Assembly: GCF_027213715.1 (NCBI RefSeq)
Contig: NZ_JAPWGM010000003.1
Span: forward strand, 372,001-436,000
Source of the DNA: Pedobacter punctiformis
GTDB lineage: Bacteria; Bacteroidota; Bacteroidia; Sphingobacteriales; Sphingobacteriaceae
Length of the DNA: 64,000 nt
Direction of reading: 5' to 3'
Made by a program: the position numbers and the translations under genes
In this document: in pieces, positions 26,297 to 34,872 of the stretch
Numbering within the stretch: the stretch's first letter is position 1
How the letters are laid out: the number at the start of each line of letters is the position of its first letter
The notes under the pieces: generated by a model
Databases searched by the model: none
What the model was told of the DNA's origin: nothing
What the model saw: only the letters and a program-made list of their open reading frames with translations

Positions 26297-27295
26297 CTAT
26301 TTTTTCTTCAATGCGAGAATTGAAAAATCAGTATCAACTTTTTTTATGGTATTGCTTAAAGCGCCTAATCCGGTAATTTCCATTTCAACAATATCACCCG
26401 GTTGTAACCATTGTACTTTATAGTTAGGGTCATTTAGTAATCCGGTACCATTTAATTCCAGTAAACAACCCGTACCTACCGTACCTGATCCAATTACATC
26501 ACCCGGAAGAATATCAACCCCGTAAGCACAACGCTCAATAATTTCGGCAAAAGTCCAGTCCATATCTGCCATGTTACCGTTAGATAACTCAACACCATTA
26601 ACCCTGCAAGTCATTTTTAAATTATAATTGGTACCCACATGCCCTTCTTTAGCTGGAACTTTATAGGTTTCCAACTCATCAGGGGTAACCAACCATGGGC
26701 CAATCACGGTAGAAAAATCTTTGCCTTTGGCCGGGCCCAGGTTTAAAAGCATTTCTTCCATTTGCAGCGTTCTAGCACTCATATCGTTCATCACCATATA
26801 ACCTGCAATGTATTCATCCGCTTCGGCAGCTTTAATATTTCTGCCCTTCTTACCAATTACTACGGCTACTTCAAGTTCAAAATCCAGCTTTTCAAAATGG
26901 TCAGGCATACACTCTATTTCGCCCGGCCCCTGAATGGCATTGTGGTTGGTGAAATAGAAAATAGGATATTGATCAAACTCAGCAATCATATCTACTTTAC
27001 GGTTACGGCGTGCCGCGGCCACGTGCTGTCTGAAAGCATAACCATCTCTGCAACTCGCCGGATGCGGAACCGGTGCCAGCACTTCATAAAAAATTTCTTC
27101 CTTAGCTTGTAAGCTTCCATCCTTTATTTGAGCATCAGCTTTTTTTGCACGATCCATCAGCTCTACCCCTCCCTGCAAAAATTCGTTCATATTATTGGGC
27201 AGCAATTTATCGCAACTATTTAAATTATAAATATGTCCGTTAATAAAAATGCCTAAATGTTCTCTGTCTTCAGTTTTATAGGATACTAATTTCAT
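26297..27295 (-). CDS. Fumarylacetoacetate hydrolase-family protein
   Basis: This 332-residue FAH-superfamily enzyme would cleave fumarylacetoacetate to fumarate and acetoacetate, the last step of Tyr breakdown. The fold is shown by NHNAIQGPGEIECMPDHFEKLDFELEVAVVIGKKGRN, which carries the metal-binding Glu residues, by YMVMNDMSAR, and by LPGDVIGSGTVGTGC near the C-terminus. The catalytic His may lie in FRQHVAAAR. It is divergent from hmgA across 314 bp, and this placement supports the FAH assignment over other members of the superfamily. No glutathione-dependent isomerase gene is nearby. Confidence 0.92.
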   Translation of the reverse strand: MKLVSYKTEDREHLGIFINGHIYNLNSCDKLLPNNMNEFLQGGVELMDRAKKADAQIKDGSLQAKEEIFYEVLAPVPHPASCRDGYAFRQHVAAARRNRKVDMIAEFDQYPIFYFTNHNAIQGPGEIECMPDHFEKLDFELEVAVVIGKKGRNIKAAEADEYIAGYMVMNDMSARTLQMEEMLLNLGPAKGKDFSTVIGPWLVTPDELETYKVPAKEGHVGTNYNLKMTCRVNGVELSNGNMADMDWTFAEIIERCAYGVDILPGDVIGSGTVGTGCLLELNGTGLLNDPNYKVQWLQPGDIVEMEITGLGALSNTIKKVDTDFSILALKKK

Positions 27296-27609
27296 AAGAT
27301 TTGGTTAAAATTCGGGGTAAAGCTACGAATTAGCTATAGCTTAAAACTAAGTAATTTATTTTTTATTAAATGTCATAAAATTTCATCTTATCAATAAAAT
27401 GCCTACTTTAGTACTTTCAAAAGCATGATCTTAAAAGCATTACATATTAATTTAGTAAACGATGCCATTGCTGCACGCCGTTACAAGATGCTCTCTAAGC
27501 TGATCATGGCTCAATATTCTTAATATTTTCCCGCTTTCCTTTGTTAAAACGCATTGCTGTTTTAATTGTTTATTTCTATAGATTTTTCTAACCACAAATC
27601 ATTTTAATT
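27296..27609. other. Divergent control region of the homogentisate genes, with a small ORF
   Basis: This 314-bp region separates the fumarylacetoacetate hydrolase (minus) and homogentisate dioxygenase (plus) genes. It is AT-rich and contains a 32-codon ORF (27425-27523). Near the FAH side, TAGCTTTA on the minus strand resembles a -7 box. I see no clear operator palindrome. Confidence 0.45.
27425..27523 (+). CDS. Possible small or leader peptide upstream of hmgA
   Basis: An ATG at 27425 opens 32 codons (MILKALHINLVNDAIAARRY, then a further KMLSKLIMAQYS), ending 86 bp before hmgA. The peptide is basic, amphipathic and helical, and its codon use looks normal. It contains two Tyr and no Phe, so it is not an obvious Phe/Tyr attenuator. 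It could be a small regulatory peptide or chance. No family is known to me. Confidence 0.3.
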   Translation: MILKALHINLVNDAIAARRYKMLSKLIMAQYS

Positions 27610-28776
27610 ATGCCTGTTTATCATAAATTGGGGCAAATACCAGCAAAAAGACACACGGTTTTTCGTAAACCTGATGGCAAACTCTATGCAGAAGAACTGG
27701 TATCAACCGAAGGTTTTTCCAGCCTTTACTCCCTTGTTTACCATTGCCATCCACCAACAATTGTAAAGCATTTGGGTGAGCCATACAGTGTTGAGCCAAC
27801 AATTGCACGCGAAAAACATTTAAAACATACCAGCTTAATTGGTTTTAAAATTAAGCCTGAAGATGATTATTTAAAAAGCCGTAAACCTGTTTTGGTGAAT
27901 AGCGATTTACACATTGTTTTGGCAGCTCCACGAAAATCAATGACCGATTATTTCTACAAAAACAGCCAGGCTGATGAAATGATTTTTATTCATGAAGGTT
28001 CAGGAAAACTAAAAACAGGTTTTGGAGAGATTAAATTCGCTTATGGCGATTATCTGATTGTGCCAAGAGGTACCATTTATCAAATGGAATTTGATACCGA
28101 AGACAACCGTCTTTTCATTGTTGAAAGTTTCAGTCCATTGCGTCCACCCAAACGTTATTTAAATCAATACGGTCAGTTAATGGAGCACGCACCTTATTGC
28201 GAACGTGATTTAAGATTACCGGAAAACCTGCAAACCCATGATGAATACGGCGATTTTAAAGTGCTGATCAAAAAGCAAGGGCTAATTTATCCTTATACTT
28301 ATGGCACACATCCATTTGATTACGTAGGCTGGGATGGCTACCATTATCCTTACGCATTTTCAATTCACGATTTCGAGCCTATTACCGGCCGGTTACACCA
28401 ACCTCCTCCCGTACACCAAACTTTTGAAGGGCATAATTTTGTAGTTTGCTCTTTTGTTCCCCGCAAATATGATTACCACCCTGATTCTATTCCTGCACCA
28501 TATAACCACAGCAATGTAGACAGCGATGAGGTTTTGTATTATGTGGATGGTGATTTTATGAGCCGTAAAAGTGTGGTTAAAGGCCAAATTACCTTACACC
28601 CGGGCGGTATTCCGCATGGTCCACATCCCGGAACGGTTGAAAAATCAATTGGTAAAGAAAAAACCGATGAGCTGGCAGTAATGATTGATCCTTTTAAGCC
28701 CTTAATGCTTACACAGGAAGCATTGGATATTGAAGATGAAAATTACCACAAAAGCTGGCAGATCAATATAGAATAA
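27610..28776 (+). CDS. hmgA: Homogentisate 1,2-dioxygenase
   Basis: This 388-residue Fe(II) enzyme opens the ring of homogentisate to maleylacetoacetate. It has the cupin core (EMIFIHEGSGKLKTGFGEIKFAYGDYLIVPRGTIYQMEF) and the family regions YVGWDGYHYPYAFSIHDFEPITGRLHQPPPVHQTFEG. The metal-site region is GGIPHGPHPGT. It is shorter than the ~430-445 residues that I recall for the Pseudomonas and human enzymes, as in other Bacteroidota. hppD follows 64 bp downstream, so Tyr breakdown genes are likely co-transcribed. A small ORF lies just upstream. Confidence 0.95.
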   Translation: MPVYHKLGQIPAKRHTVFRKPDGKLYAEELVSTEGFSSLYSLVYHCHPPTIVKHLGEPYSVEPTIAREKHLKHTSLIGFKIKPEDDYLKSRKPVLVNSDLHIVLAAPRKSMTDYFYKNSQADEMIFIHEGSGKLKTGFGEIKFAYGDYLIVPRGTIYQMEFDTEDNRLFIVESFSPLRPPKRYLNQYGQLMEHAPYCERDLRLPENLQTHDEYGDFKVLIKKQGLIYPYTYGTHPFDYVGWDGYHYPYAFSIHDFEPITGRLHQPPPVHQTFEGHNFVVCSFVPRKYDYHPDSIPAPYNHSNVDSDEVLYYVDGDFMSRKSVVKGQITLHPGGIPHGPHPGTVEKSIGKEKTDELAVMIDPFKPLMLTQEALDIEDENYHKSWQINIE

Positions 28777-28840
28777 GACATAAAACATATCAAATATTTC
28801 AATTACAACATTTAACAGTACAACAAAACATAAAAACACA

Positions 28841-29971
28841 ATGGAAACATTAACATTTGCAGAAAAGATATCTAAAGCGCAGGATTTTTTGCCAATTAAC
28901 GGAACCGATTATATAGAATTCTATGTAGGCAACGCAAAACAGGCTGCACATTATTATAAAACAGCTTTTGGTTTCCAAAGCCTGGCCTATGCCGGACCTG
29001 AAACCGGTGTTCGTGATCGTGCTTCTTACGTATTACAACAAGGCAAAATCAGGTTAATTTTAACGACGGCTTTAAAATCAGATCATCCGATTGCGGAGCA
29101 TGTAAAAAAACATGGCGATGGTGTGAAGGTTTTAGCACTTTGGGTTGATGATGCCTACAGTGCCTTTGAAGAAACCACAAAACGCGGCGCAAAAGCTTAT
29201 ATGGAACCTCAAACTTTGACTGATGAACGTGGTGAGGTAAAAATGAGTGGAATTTACACCTACGGTGAAACCGTTCACATGTTTATTGAGCGTAAAAACT
29301 ATACAGGTGCTTTCCTTCCGGGATACCGGATTTGGGAAAGTGATTATAAACCGGCTGATGCAGGACTTTTATACATCGACCATTGCGTGGGTAATGTGGG
29401 TTGGAACCGCATGAACGAAGCTGTTAAATGGTATGAAGATGTGATGGGCTTTGTCAATATTCTTTCTTTCGATGATAAACAAATCAATACGGAATATTCT
29501 GCTTTGATGAGTAAAGTAATGAGTAATGGAAATGGATTTTCTAAATTCCCGATTAATGAGCCTGCTGAAGGTAAAAAGAAATCACAAATTGAAGAATATT
29601 TAGAATATTATGAAGGCGAAGGCGTACAACATATTGCTGTAGCAACTAAAGATATTGTAAAAACTGTAGAGGAATTAAAATCACGCGGAGTAGAATTTTT
29701 AAGTGCTCCGCCTGAGGCTTACTACGATATGATGCCTCAACGTGTAGGCAAAATTGACGAGGAGATCAAAATTCTGGAAGATTTAGGTATATTAGTCGAC
29801 TGTGATGAAGAAGGATATTTACTCCAGATTTTCACAAAACCAGTTGAAGACCGTCCAACCCTATTCTTTGAGATTATCCAACGCAAAGGCGCCCAAAGCT
29901 TCGGTGCAGGAAATTTCAAAGCCCTATTTGAATCTTTAGAGCGTGAACAGGAATTAAGGGGTAACCTTTAA
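28841..29971 (+). CDS. hppD: 4-Hydroxyphenylpyruvate dioxygenase
   Basis: This 376-residue enzyme converts 4-hydroxyphenylpyruvate to homogentisate with Fe(II) and O2. It consists of two vicinal-oxygen-chelate domains. The first starts YIEFYVGNAKQAAHYYKTAFGF. The second begins YIDHCVGNVG, with the first iron His, and has VQHIAVATKDI, with the second. The Glu ligand is in LFFEIIQRKG near residue 350. This is the standard arrangement. It lies directly after hmgA and ends at a strong terminator. Confidence 0.96.
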   Translation: METLTFAEKISKAQDFLPINGTDYIEFYVGNAKQAAHYYKTAFGFQSLAYAGPETGVRDRASYVLQQGKIRLILTTALKSDHPIAEHVKKHGDGVKVLALWVDDAYSAFEETTKRGAKAYMEPQTLTDERGEVKMSGIYTYGETVHMFIERKNYTGAFLPGYRIWESDYKPADAGLLYIDHCVGNVGWNRMNEAVKWYEDVMGFVNILSFDDKQINTEYSALMSKVMSNGNGFSKFPINEPAEGKKKSQIEEYLEYYEGEGVQHIAVATKDIVKTVEELKSRGVEFLSAPPEAYYDMMPQRVGKIDEEIKILEDLGILVDCDEEGYLLQIFTKPVEDRPTLFFEIIQRKGAQSFGAGNFKALFESLEREQELRGNL

Positions 29972-29998
29972 TACCTGATTAAACTTCCATCCTAAACA

Positions 29999-30030
29999 AA
30001 AAGCCGGAATAACTCCGGCTTTTGTTTTTT
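29999..30030. terminator. Terminator between hppD and the HxlR regulator
   Basis: The perfect 10-bp stem AAAAGCCGGA/TCCGGCTTTT has a 5-base loop. T-rich sequence follows on the plus strand and A-rich sequence precedes, so it can serve both converging genes. Confidence 0.85.
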
Positions 30031-30062
30031 ATTTATTTGCGGTTTAAATCCAGCAATTACAT

Positions 30063-30398
30063 TTATAAATCATACCACTCCGAAAGGTTAGTTAAAATGG
30101 GCATTAATGCCTGGCCCTTTTCTGTTAAATGGTAATCTACCCTAACCGGAACCTCCGCAATAATTTCCTTAGTCAGTAATTTATCCGTTTCCAGTTCCTT
30201 TAATTGTTTGCCTAAAGCCTGATCGGATATAGAAGGAAGTACATTTTTTAACAAGCTGAATCGGTTCACCCCTTCAAAAATATGAATCAGGATCAATGCT
30301 TTCCACCTGCCTGAAATAACATCTAAAGCGCCGTTTATGCGGCATGAATTAAGCAAAAATGCTTTGTTTAATGCATTTGATGAATTTTCTTTAATCAT
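30063..30398 (-). CDS. HxlR-family transcriptional regulator
   Basis: This 111-residue winged-helix protein is of the HxlR/DUF24 type: GALDVISGRWKALILIHIFEGVNRFSLLKNVLPSISDQALGKQLKELETD, then VPVRVDYHLTEKGQALMPIL. A Cys just before the HTH (LLNSCRINGAL) sits at the position used by redox- and quinone-sensing members such as YodB and HypR. It is divergent from a quinone-oxidoreductase-like gene with 145 bp between. The likely job is to repress that gene until it senses quinones or electrophiles; this last step is inference. Confidence 0.92.
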   Translation of the reverse strand: MIKENSSNALNKAFLLNSCRINGALDVISGRWKALILIHIFEGVNRFSLLKNVLPSISDQALGKQLKELETDKLLTKEIIAEVPVRVDYHLTEKGQALMPILTNLSEWYDL

Positions 30399-30543
30399 AA
30401 CTCACTTTTTTTTGAGTAACTCCAAATAAAACAAGCCATTGCCAGCCGTGTTTTTTTAGGTCAACTTTGACTAAGGTAAAAAAACAATAACTGAATTTAT
30501 TCATAGCTTAATCATAAACTAAGCTTTTATAAAACCATGACCA

Positions 30544-31545
30544 ATGAAAGCAATAACATTAAAAGCCTTTGGCAGCACTGATAATTTTAAATTAGAAAAT
30601 CTAACTGTTCCAAAACCCAAAGGAGATGAAATATTAATCAGGTTAAAGGCCACCGCATTTAATCCGATAGATTATCAAATGCGCCTTGGCAGAAGGGAAA
30701 GCGAGCTGATGAATTCACCAGTTTTGGGTCGTGAGCTGGCTGGCATAGTAGAAGAAATTGGAGAAGGGGTTAAAAATTTTAAACCCGGCGATGAAATTTA
30801 TGCGGCCTCCGGGAGCAGTGGCTCAAATGGCAGTTATGCACAATATATGGCGCTTACCGAAAAGAAAGCAGCTTTAAAACCTAAAAGCTTAAGTTTTGAG
30901 CAGGCAACAGCCATTCCGTCAGCAGGCTTAACCGCCTGGCAAACCTTTAACCGTTTAAATGTTAAACCCAATGAAAGTATTTTTATTACTGGCGGAAGCG
31001 GTGCAGTAGGTTCTTTTTTGATTAAATTGTTAAAATCCAGCAACATCCATCAAATTATCACCATTGCGGGGAATATAGAAAGTACAGATGCAATTAAGGC
31101 CATGGGACTTAATGATGATCAGGTATTAGATTATAAAAAACCTGATCTTGAAAAAAGGATATTGGATGCAAATAAACAACAGCATTTCGATTATGTTGTG
31201 GATATTGTTGGCGATGAATCTTCGGAAATTGCAGCCGCTGTTTTAAAAGTAAATGGTGTTTATGCAGACATTACCTTCTTAAGCACTCAAAAAACACGGG
31301 AACTGTTGTTTGATAAGGGTGCTTCTATTCTTAATATTTCTAACTACTCTTTTACATTAAAAAATAATCTGGAATGGTATGGCGAAACCCTTAATGAATT
31401 AAAAAAATTAATAGAGGGCAATAAATTAGATACTGCAGCAATTAATATAGTGGGTCATTTTTCTTTAAACACTGTAAAACAAGCACATAACTTAATGGAA
31501 AATAATTTAACAAAGGGCAAAAAACTAGTTATGACGATTGATTAG
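30544..31545 (+). CDS. NADP-dependent MDR-family oxidoreductase (quinone oxidoreductase-like)
   Basis: This 333-residue medium-chain dehydrogenase/reductase has the GroES-like N-terminal domain (KATAFNPIDYQMRLG, PVLGRELAGIVEEIGEGVKNFKPGDEIYA). The Rossmann domain carries ITGGSGAVGSFLIKLLK. The catalytic zinc ligands of alcohol dehydrogenases are absent, as in zeta-crystallin-type quinone reductases that use NADPH. It shares a divergent promoter region with the HxlR regulator and is probably its target. The substrate is likely a quinone or enone. Confidence 0.92.
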   Translation: MKAITLKAFGSTDNFKLENLTVPKPKGDEILIRLKATAFNPIDYQMRLGRRESELMNSPVLGRELAGIVEEIGEGVKNFKPGDEIYAASGSSGSNGSYAQYMALTEKKAALKPKSLSFEQATAIPSAGLTAWQTFNRLNVKPNESIFITGGSGAVGSFLIKLLKSSNIHQIITIAGNIESTDAIKAMGLNDDQVLDYKKPDLEKRILDANKQQHFDYVVDIVGDESSEIAAAVLKVNGVYADITFLSTQKTRELLFDKGASILNISNYSFTLKNNLEWYGETLNELKKLIEGNKLDTAAINIVGHFSLNTVKQAHNLMENNLTKGKKLVMTID

Positions 31546-31686
31546 CCGGAAGAAAAATAATCTTCACTAAAACTTCATAATTGAACTGCACCTTTGAAAC
31601 AACAAAACATAAGAAGCGATTTCCGTTTTGTTAAATTCTAAAAACTCATAATTAGTTTTTTAGTTTTCCGGTTACCCTTATCTGAT

Positions 31687-31722
31687 CCCTCATGTATTGT
31701 TAAAAATATATGAGGGTTTTTT
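31687..31722 (+). terminator. Terminator-like hairpin just upstream of the GH19 gene
   Basis: CCCTCAT/ATGAGGG arms enclose a loop of about 16 bases with further A-T pairing, followed by six T. It ends about 23 bp before the chitinase ATG, and 140 bp lie between the previous stop and this hairpin. It may end the oxidoreductase transcript or act as an attenuator of the downstream gene. Confidence 0.65.
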
Positions 31723-31745
31723 ATTTAATTTTAAAATACACAAGC

Positions 31746-32687
31746 ATGAAGTTTAAATATTTTAATTTTATAGCCTTATCTCTCCTGATTGTGGTATTAC
31801 TTTCAGGCTTCCACAACGAAAAACGTGTTATTACCAGGTCAATTATTTCTGAAAAGGAATTCAACCTTTGCTTTCCACTTAGGAACAAATTTTATAGTTA
31901 TGCTGCTTTTACCTCTGCAGTTAATGAAATGGCGGCAGTCAAGATAAAGATTGAAAAACGGGGTGACTGGATTTATAAAATTAACAGAACGAATAAAAAC
32001 ACCGGAAAAATAACTGTTGTAAGACAGGATAAAGATTGGGATGAAAACTGGGCTAAGCAAAAGCCTTATCAAAGCGCCGAAATTGATTATGCTGATTTTT
32101 GCACCAGCAAAAAGGAATTTTCAGCAATATTTGCGCACATGGCCCACGAAACCCGGAACGGGACAAACAATAAATATAATGATGGTTTAATGTTGATTCA
32201 GGAATTGGTAACCGACTCTGCTTACATCAGTCAAAATGTGATTTATCCCGCCGTTAATGGAAAAAAATATTATGGCCGCGGCCCTTTACAGTTAAGTTAT
32301 AACGGCAATTATGGTTTCGCTTCTGATTGTATTTTTGGAGATAAAAACATCTTATTGAATAACCCTGATCTGGTAAGTTTAAATGCAAAAATTGCCTTTG
32401 AAACTGCTATTTATTTCTGGATGACACCACAAAGTTTAAAACCTTCTGCACATGATGTAATTACAGGAAAATGGAAACCAACGGCTGCAGAAAATCAAAA
32501 GGGTTATAAACCGGGTTTCGGAATGACCATTAACATTATAAATGGTAAACTGGAATGTAATAAAGGTGAAAACATACCGGCCATGAAAGATAGAATCGGT
32601 TTCTATCAGCACTTTTTGAAATTATTTAAAACAAATGATATCAATGGTATGTGTTCATGTGCACAAATGACACCATTTAGCGACTAA
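31746..32687 (+). CDS. GH19-family chitinase-like secreted enzyme
   Basis: Started at the ATG at 31746, this 313-residue protein has a signal peptide (MKFKYFNFIALSLLIVVLLSG). The GH19 lysozyme-like fold shows in FSAIFAHMAHETRNG (catalytic Glu), KKYYGRGPLQLSYNGNYG, NPDLVSLNAKIAFETAIYFWM and the GFGMTINIINGKLECN region. GH19 enzymes cleave chitin or related amino-sugar chains with inversion. No carbohydrate-binding domain is seen. An upstream in-frame start would add 12 residues through the hairpin region and is unlikely. Confidence 0.9.
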   Translation: MKFKYFNFIALSLLIVVLLSGFHNEKRVITRSIISEKEFNLCFPLRNKFYSYAAFTSAVNEMAAVKIKIEKRGDWIYKINRTNKNTGKITVVRQDKDWDENWAKQKPYQSAEIDYADFCTSKKEFSAIFAHMAHETRNGTNNKYNDGLMLIQELVTDSAYISQNVIYPAVNGKKYYGRGPLQLSYNGNYGFASDCIFGDKNILLNNPDLVSLNAKIAFETAIYFWMTPQSLKPSAHDVITGKWKPTAAENQKGYKPGFGMTINIINGKLECNKGENIPAMKDRIGFYQHFLKLFKTNDINGMCSCAQMTPFSD

Positions 32688-32718
32688 ATATGATTAACTC
32701 TAACAAACAGCATTCATC

Positions 32719-33234
32719 TTATTCAGTGCTTTCTTTAAGCAGCTGATACAAATCTGTAACGCCACCATCAAACTTTTCGCCATTTACATAAAATGAAGGT
32801 GTACCATTAACGCCACTCCGGATACCGCTTTCAAAATCAAACTCAATTCTTTGTTCCAGATTAGCCGATTCAAAATCTTTTCTAAATTGTTCAATATCAA
32901 GTCCGATTTGTATTGCAAGCTCTTCAAAAAGATCATCATCCATACGGCTTTGATTTTCATAAAGGGCATCATGCATTTCCCAAAATTTATCCTGCAAAGC
33001 AGCGGCTTCGGCAGCCAATGCCGCTGAAAAAGCATACTCATGCGACTCTGACAAAGGGAAATTGCGGAAGACAAACCGAATCTGGTCGCCAAAAGTTTCC
33101 TGAATTTCTTTTACTATCGGATAGGCATTTCCACAATGCGGACATTGATAATCACCATATTCTACTATTTCTATGGAAGCTGAATCATCTCCCTGAACAT
33201 GATCCTGACTACCTACTGCAGGTTTTAAACTCAT
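32719..33234 (-). CDS. DsbA-like thioredoxin-fold protein
   Basis: This 171-residue protein lacks a signal peptide, so it is probably cytoplasmic. It has a CPHC active site (residues 31-34, EYGDYQCPHCGNAYP), the helical insertion of DsbA/FrnE-type proteins and a cis-Pro loop (GVNGTPSFYVNG). It likely catalyses thiol-disulfide exchange. It starts 2 bp after the stop of an upstream peroxiredoxin gene on the same strand. The pair suggests that this protein reduces or is reduced with the peroxiredoxin. Confidence 0.92.
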   Translation of the reverse strand: MSLKPAVGSQDHVQGDDSASIEIVEYGDYQCPHCGNAYPIVKEIQETFGDQIRFVFRNFPLSESHEYAFSAALAAEAAALQDKFWEMHDALYENQSRMDDDLFEELAIQIGLDIEQFRKDFESANLEQRIEFDFESGIRSGVNGTPSFYVNGEKFDGGVTDLYQLLKESTE

Positions 33235-33236
33235 GA

Positions 33237-33698
33237 TTAACTTTTATTTAGTTCTTCCAATGCATCCAAAATACCATCTGCCCCCGGATTAACGGCTGTT
33301 GGAGATAAATAACTCCAGGCTATTTTACCTTCCTTATCGATTACAAAAAGGGCTCTCTTGCTTTCGCCGGTTTCATCATCATACACTCCATAAGCTTTAG
33401 ATACAGCTCCTTTGGGTTCAAAATCTGCAAGTAATGGAAAGTGTAATTTTCTATCATTTTCAAAAGCCAGATGACACCAAACACTGTCTACCGATATTCC
33501 AAAAATTTGTGCATCCTGTTTGGTAAAATATTTAAGCATTTCGTTATAAAGTGCCATTTGATCGCTGCAAACCGGGCTCCAGTCTGCCGGATAAAAAGCA
33601 AGGATTACGTTTTTTCCTTTAAAGTCTTTCAGCTTTATTTTTTGATCAGGGGTAGCGTTCAATTCAAAATCTGGTGCTGTTACGCCTTTTTCTAACAT
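33237..33698 (-). CDS. Peroxiredoxin (AhpC/TSA family)
   Basis: This 153-residue protein has the peroxidatic Cys44 in FYPADWSPVCSDQM and an AhpC/TSA fold (APDFELNATPDQKIKLKDFKGKNVILAF). A second Cys at about 75 (SVDSVWCHLAF) is at the place used in AhpE-like and related Prx5 groups. The usual C-terminal resolving Cys is absent. It reduces peroxides using an external thiol donor. The gene leads a two-gene operon with the DsbA-like protein, 2 bp downstream. Confidence 0.95.
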   Translation of the reverse strand: MLEKGVTAPDFELNATPDQKIKLKDFKGKNVILAFYPADWSPVCSDQMALYNEMLKYFTKQDAQIFGISVDSVWCHLAFENDRKLHFPLLADFEPKGAVSKAYGVYDDETGESKRALFVIDKEGKIAWSYLSPTAVNPGADGILDALEELNKS

Positions 33699-33786
33699 AT
33701 TTACGGGTTTAAATAAGGATTAATTTTATAACAGTGCAAAAGCCTTCTTGTTTGTTGTTTCCCGGTAAATAAAACCGAAATATAAG

Positions 33787-34704
33787 TTAACCCATTTTCT
33801 GTCTCTTAATCAGGTAGGCTTGTAATACCGGATAAAAACCTTCTGCCCTGTCGGCATCTATTAAATCTATTTTATATTGGGTGCATTTTAGGGCTATTTG
33901 TTGTCTGTAATCGGCTACCGCCTGTTTGTAATTATCCTTAACCTGGTTGGTATGGACTTTTATACTTTCACCGGTTTCCATATCTATAAACTGATAAGGA
34001 CGGTTTTCGAATTCAAAACTTACTTCCTTCGATTTATCAACTACATTAAATACCACAACTTCGTGTTTGTTAAACTTTAAATGTTGTAGAGAATCAAAAA
34101 AATCATCTGTTTTTTGCTGACTTGTTTCTGTGTTAAATAAATCACTAAAAACAATAACCAGCGACCTTTTATGGATAAGCTCTGCAACCTGATGTAAAGC
34201 TTCGCTTAAATTGGTTTGGGCATTTACTTTTGGCTTTTGCAGTAATTCTTCCAGCTGCGTAAATAGAAATTTTTGGTGTACAGTCGTGGATTTTGCAGGA
34301 GAATTTAACAGAATTTCATCTGTAAATAAACTTAATCCAAAGGCATCACGCTGTTTCTTTAATAAATACATTAAAGAAGCAGTAGCCTGTATAGAAAAAG
34401 AAAGTTTATTGTTTTTAGGTTCAGGAAAATACATTGAAGAAGAGGCATCTATAACAAACTGGCACCTTAAATTAGTTTCCTCTTCAAATCTTTTAGTATA
34501 TAATTTATCTGTTTTTGCAAATAGTTTCCAGTCGATATTTTTAACATTATCGCCATTATTGTATTGGCGGTGCTCTGCAAACTCAACCGAAAAGCCATGA
34601 AAGGGGCTTTTGTGTAATCCGGTTATAAAACCTTCGACAACCTGCTGCGCAAGTAATTCCAAATTGCCGTAACTGGTTTCGTTTCCATAATTAACTGTCT
34701 GCAT
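33787..34704 (-). CDS. DUF58 domain protein
   Basis: This 305-residue protein has the DUF58 signature GFSVEFAEHRQYNNGDNVKNIDWKLFAKTDKLYTKRFEEETN. A von Willebrand A-like domain with MIDAS-type DASSSM follows (about residues 110-116). DUF58 proteins usually work with a MoxR AAA+ ATPase as a chaperone-like complex. No moxR gene lies upstream here, since the next gene is divergent. It is cytoplasmic by sequence. It probably stands alone in its own transcript. Confidence 0.92.
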   Translation of the reverse strand: MQTVNYGNETSYGNLELLAQQVVEGFITGLHKSPFHGFSVEFAEHRQYNNGDNVKNIDWKLFAKTDKLYTKRFEEETNLRCQFVIDASSSMYFPEPKNNKLSFSIQATASLMYLLKKQRDAFGLSLFTDEILLNSPAKSTTVHQKFLFTQLEELLQKPKVNAQTNLSEALHQVAELIHKRSLVIVFSDLFNTETSQQKTDDFFDSLQHLKFNKHEVVVFNVVDKSKEVSFEFENRPYQFIDMETGESIKVHTNQVKDNYKQAVADYRQQIALKCTQYKIDLIDADRAEGFYPVLQAYLIKRQKMG

Positions 34705-34847
34705 ACGTAAAGCTAAAAAAAGTATTTTATTCTTTTAATGAATATCCAGAATTGGGGGTAATTAAACTTATCAAAATGATAAATCTGAATACTTATCCTA
34801 TAAGTTAACGCCTACAATGCCGGCATGGAAAATAATTTTAATTATAT

Positions 34848-34855
34848 TACTTTTG
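34848..34855 (+). promoter_or_regulatory. Candidate -7 box of the DUF3078 gene
   Basis: TACTTTTG matches TAnnTTTG and lies 17 bp before the ATG at 34873. Confidence 0.45.
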
Positions 34856-34872
34856 CAGCTTAATTGAATAAA

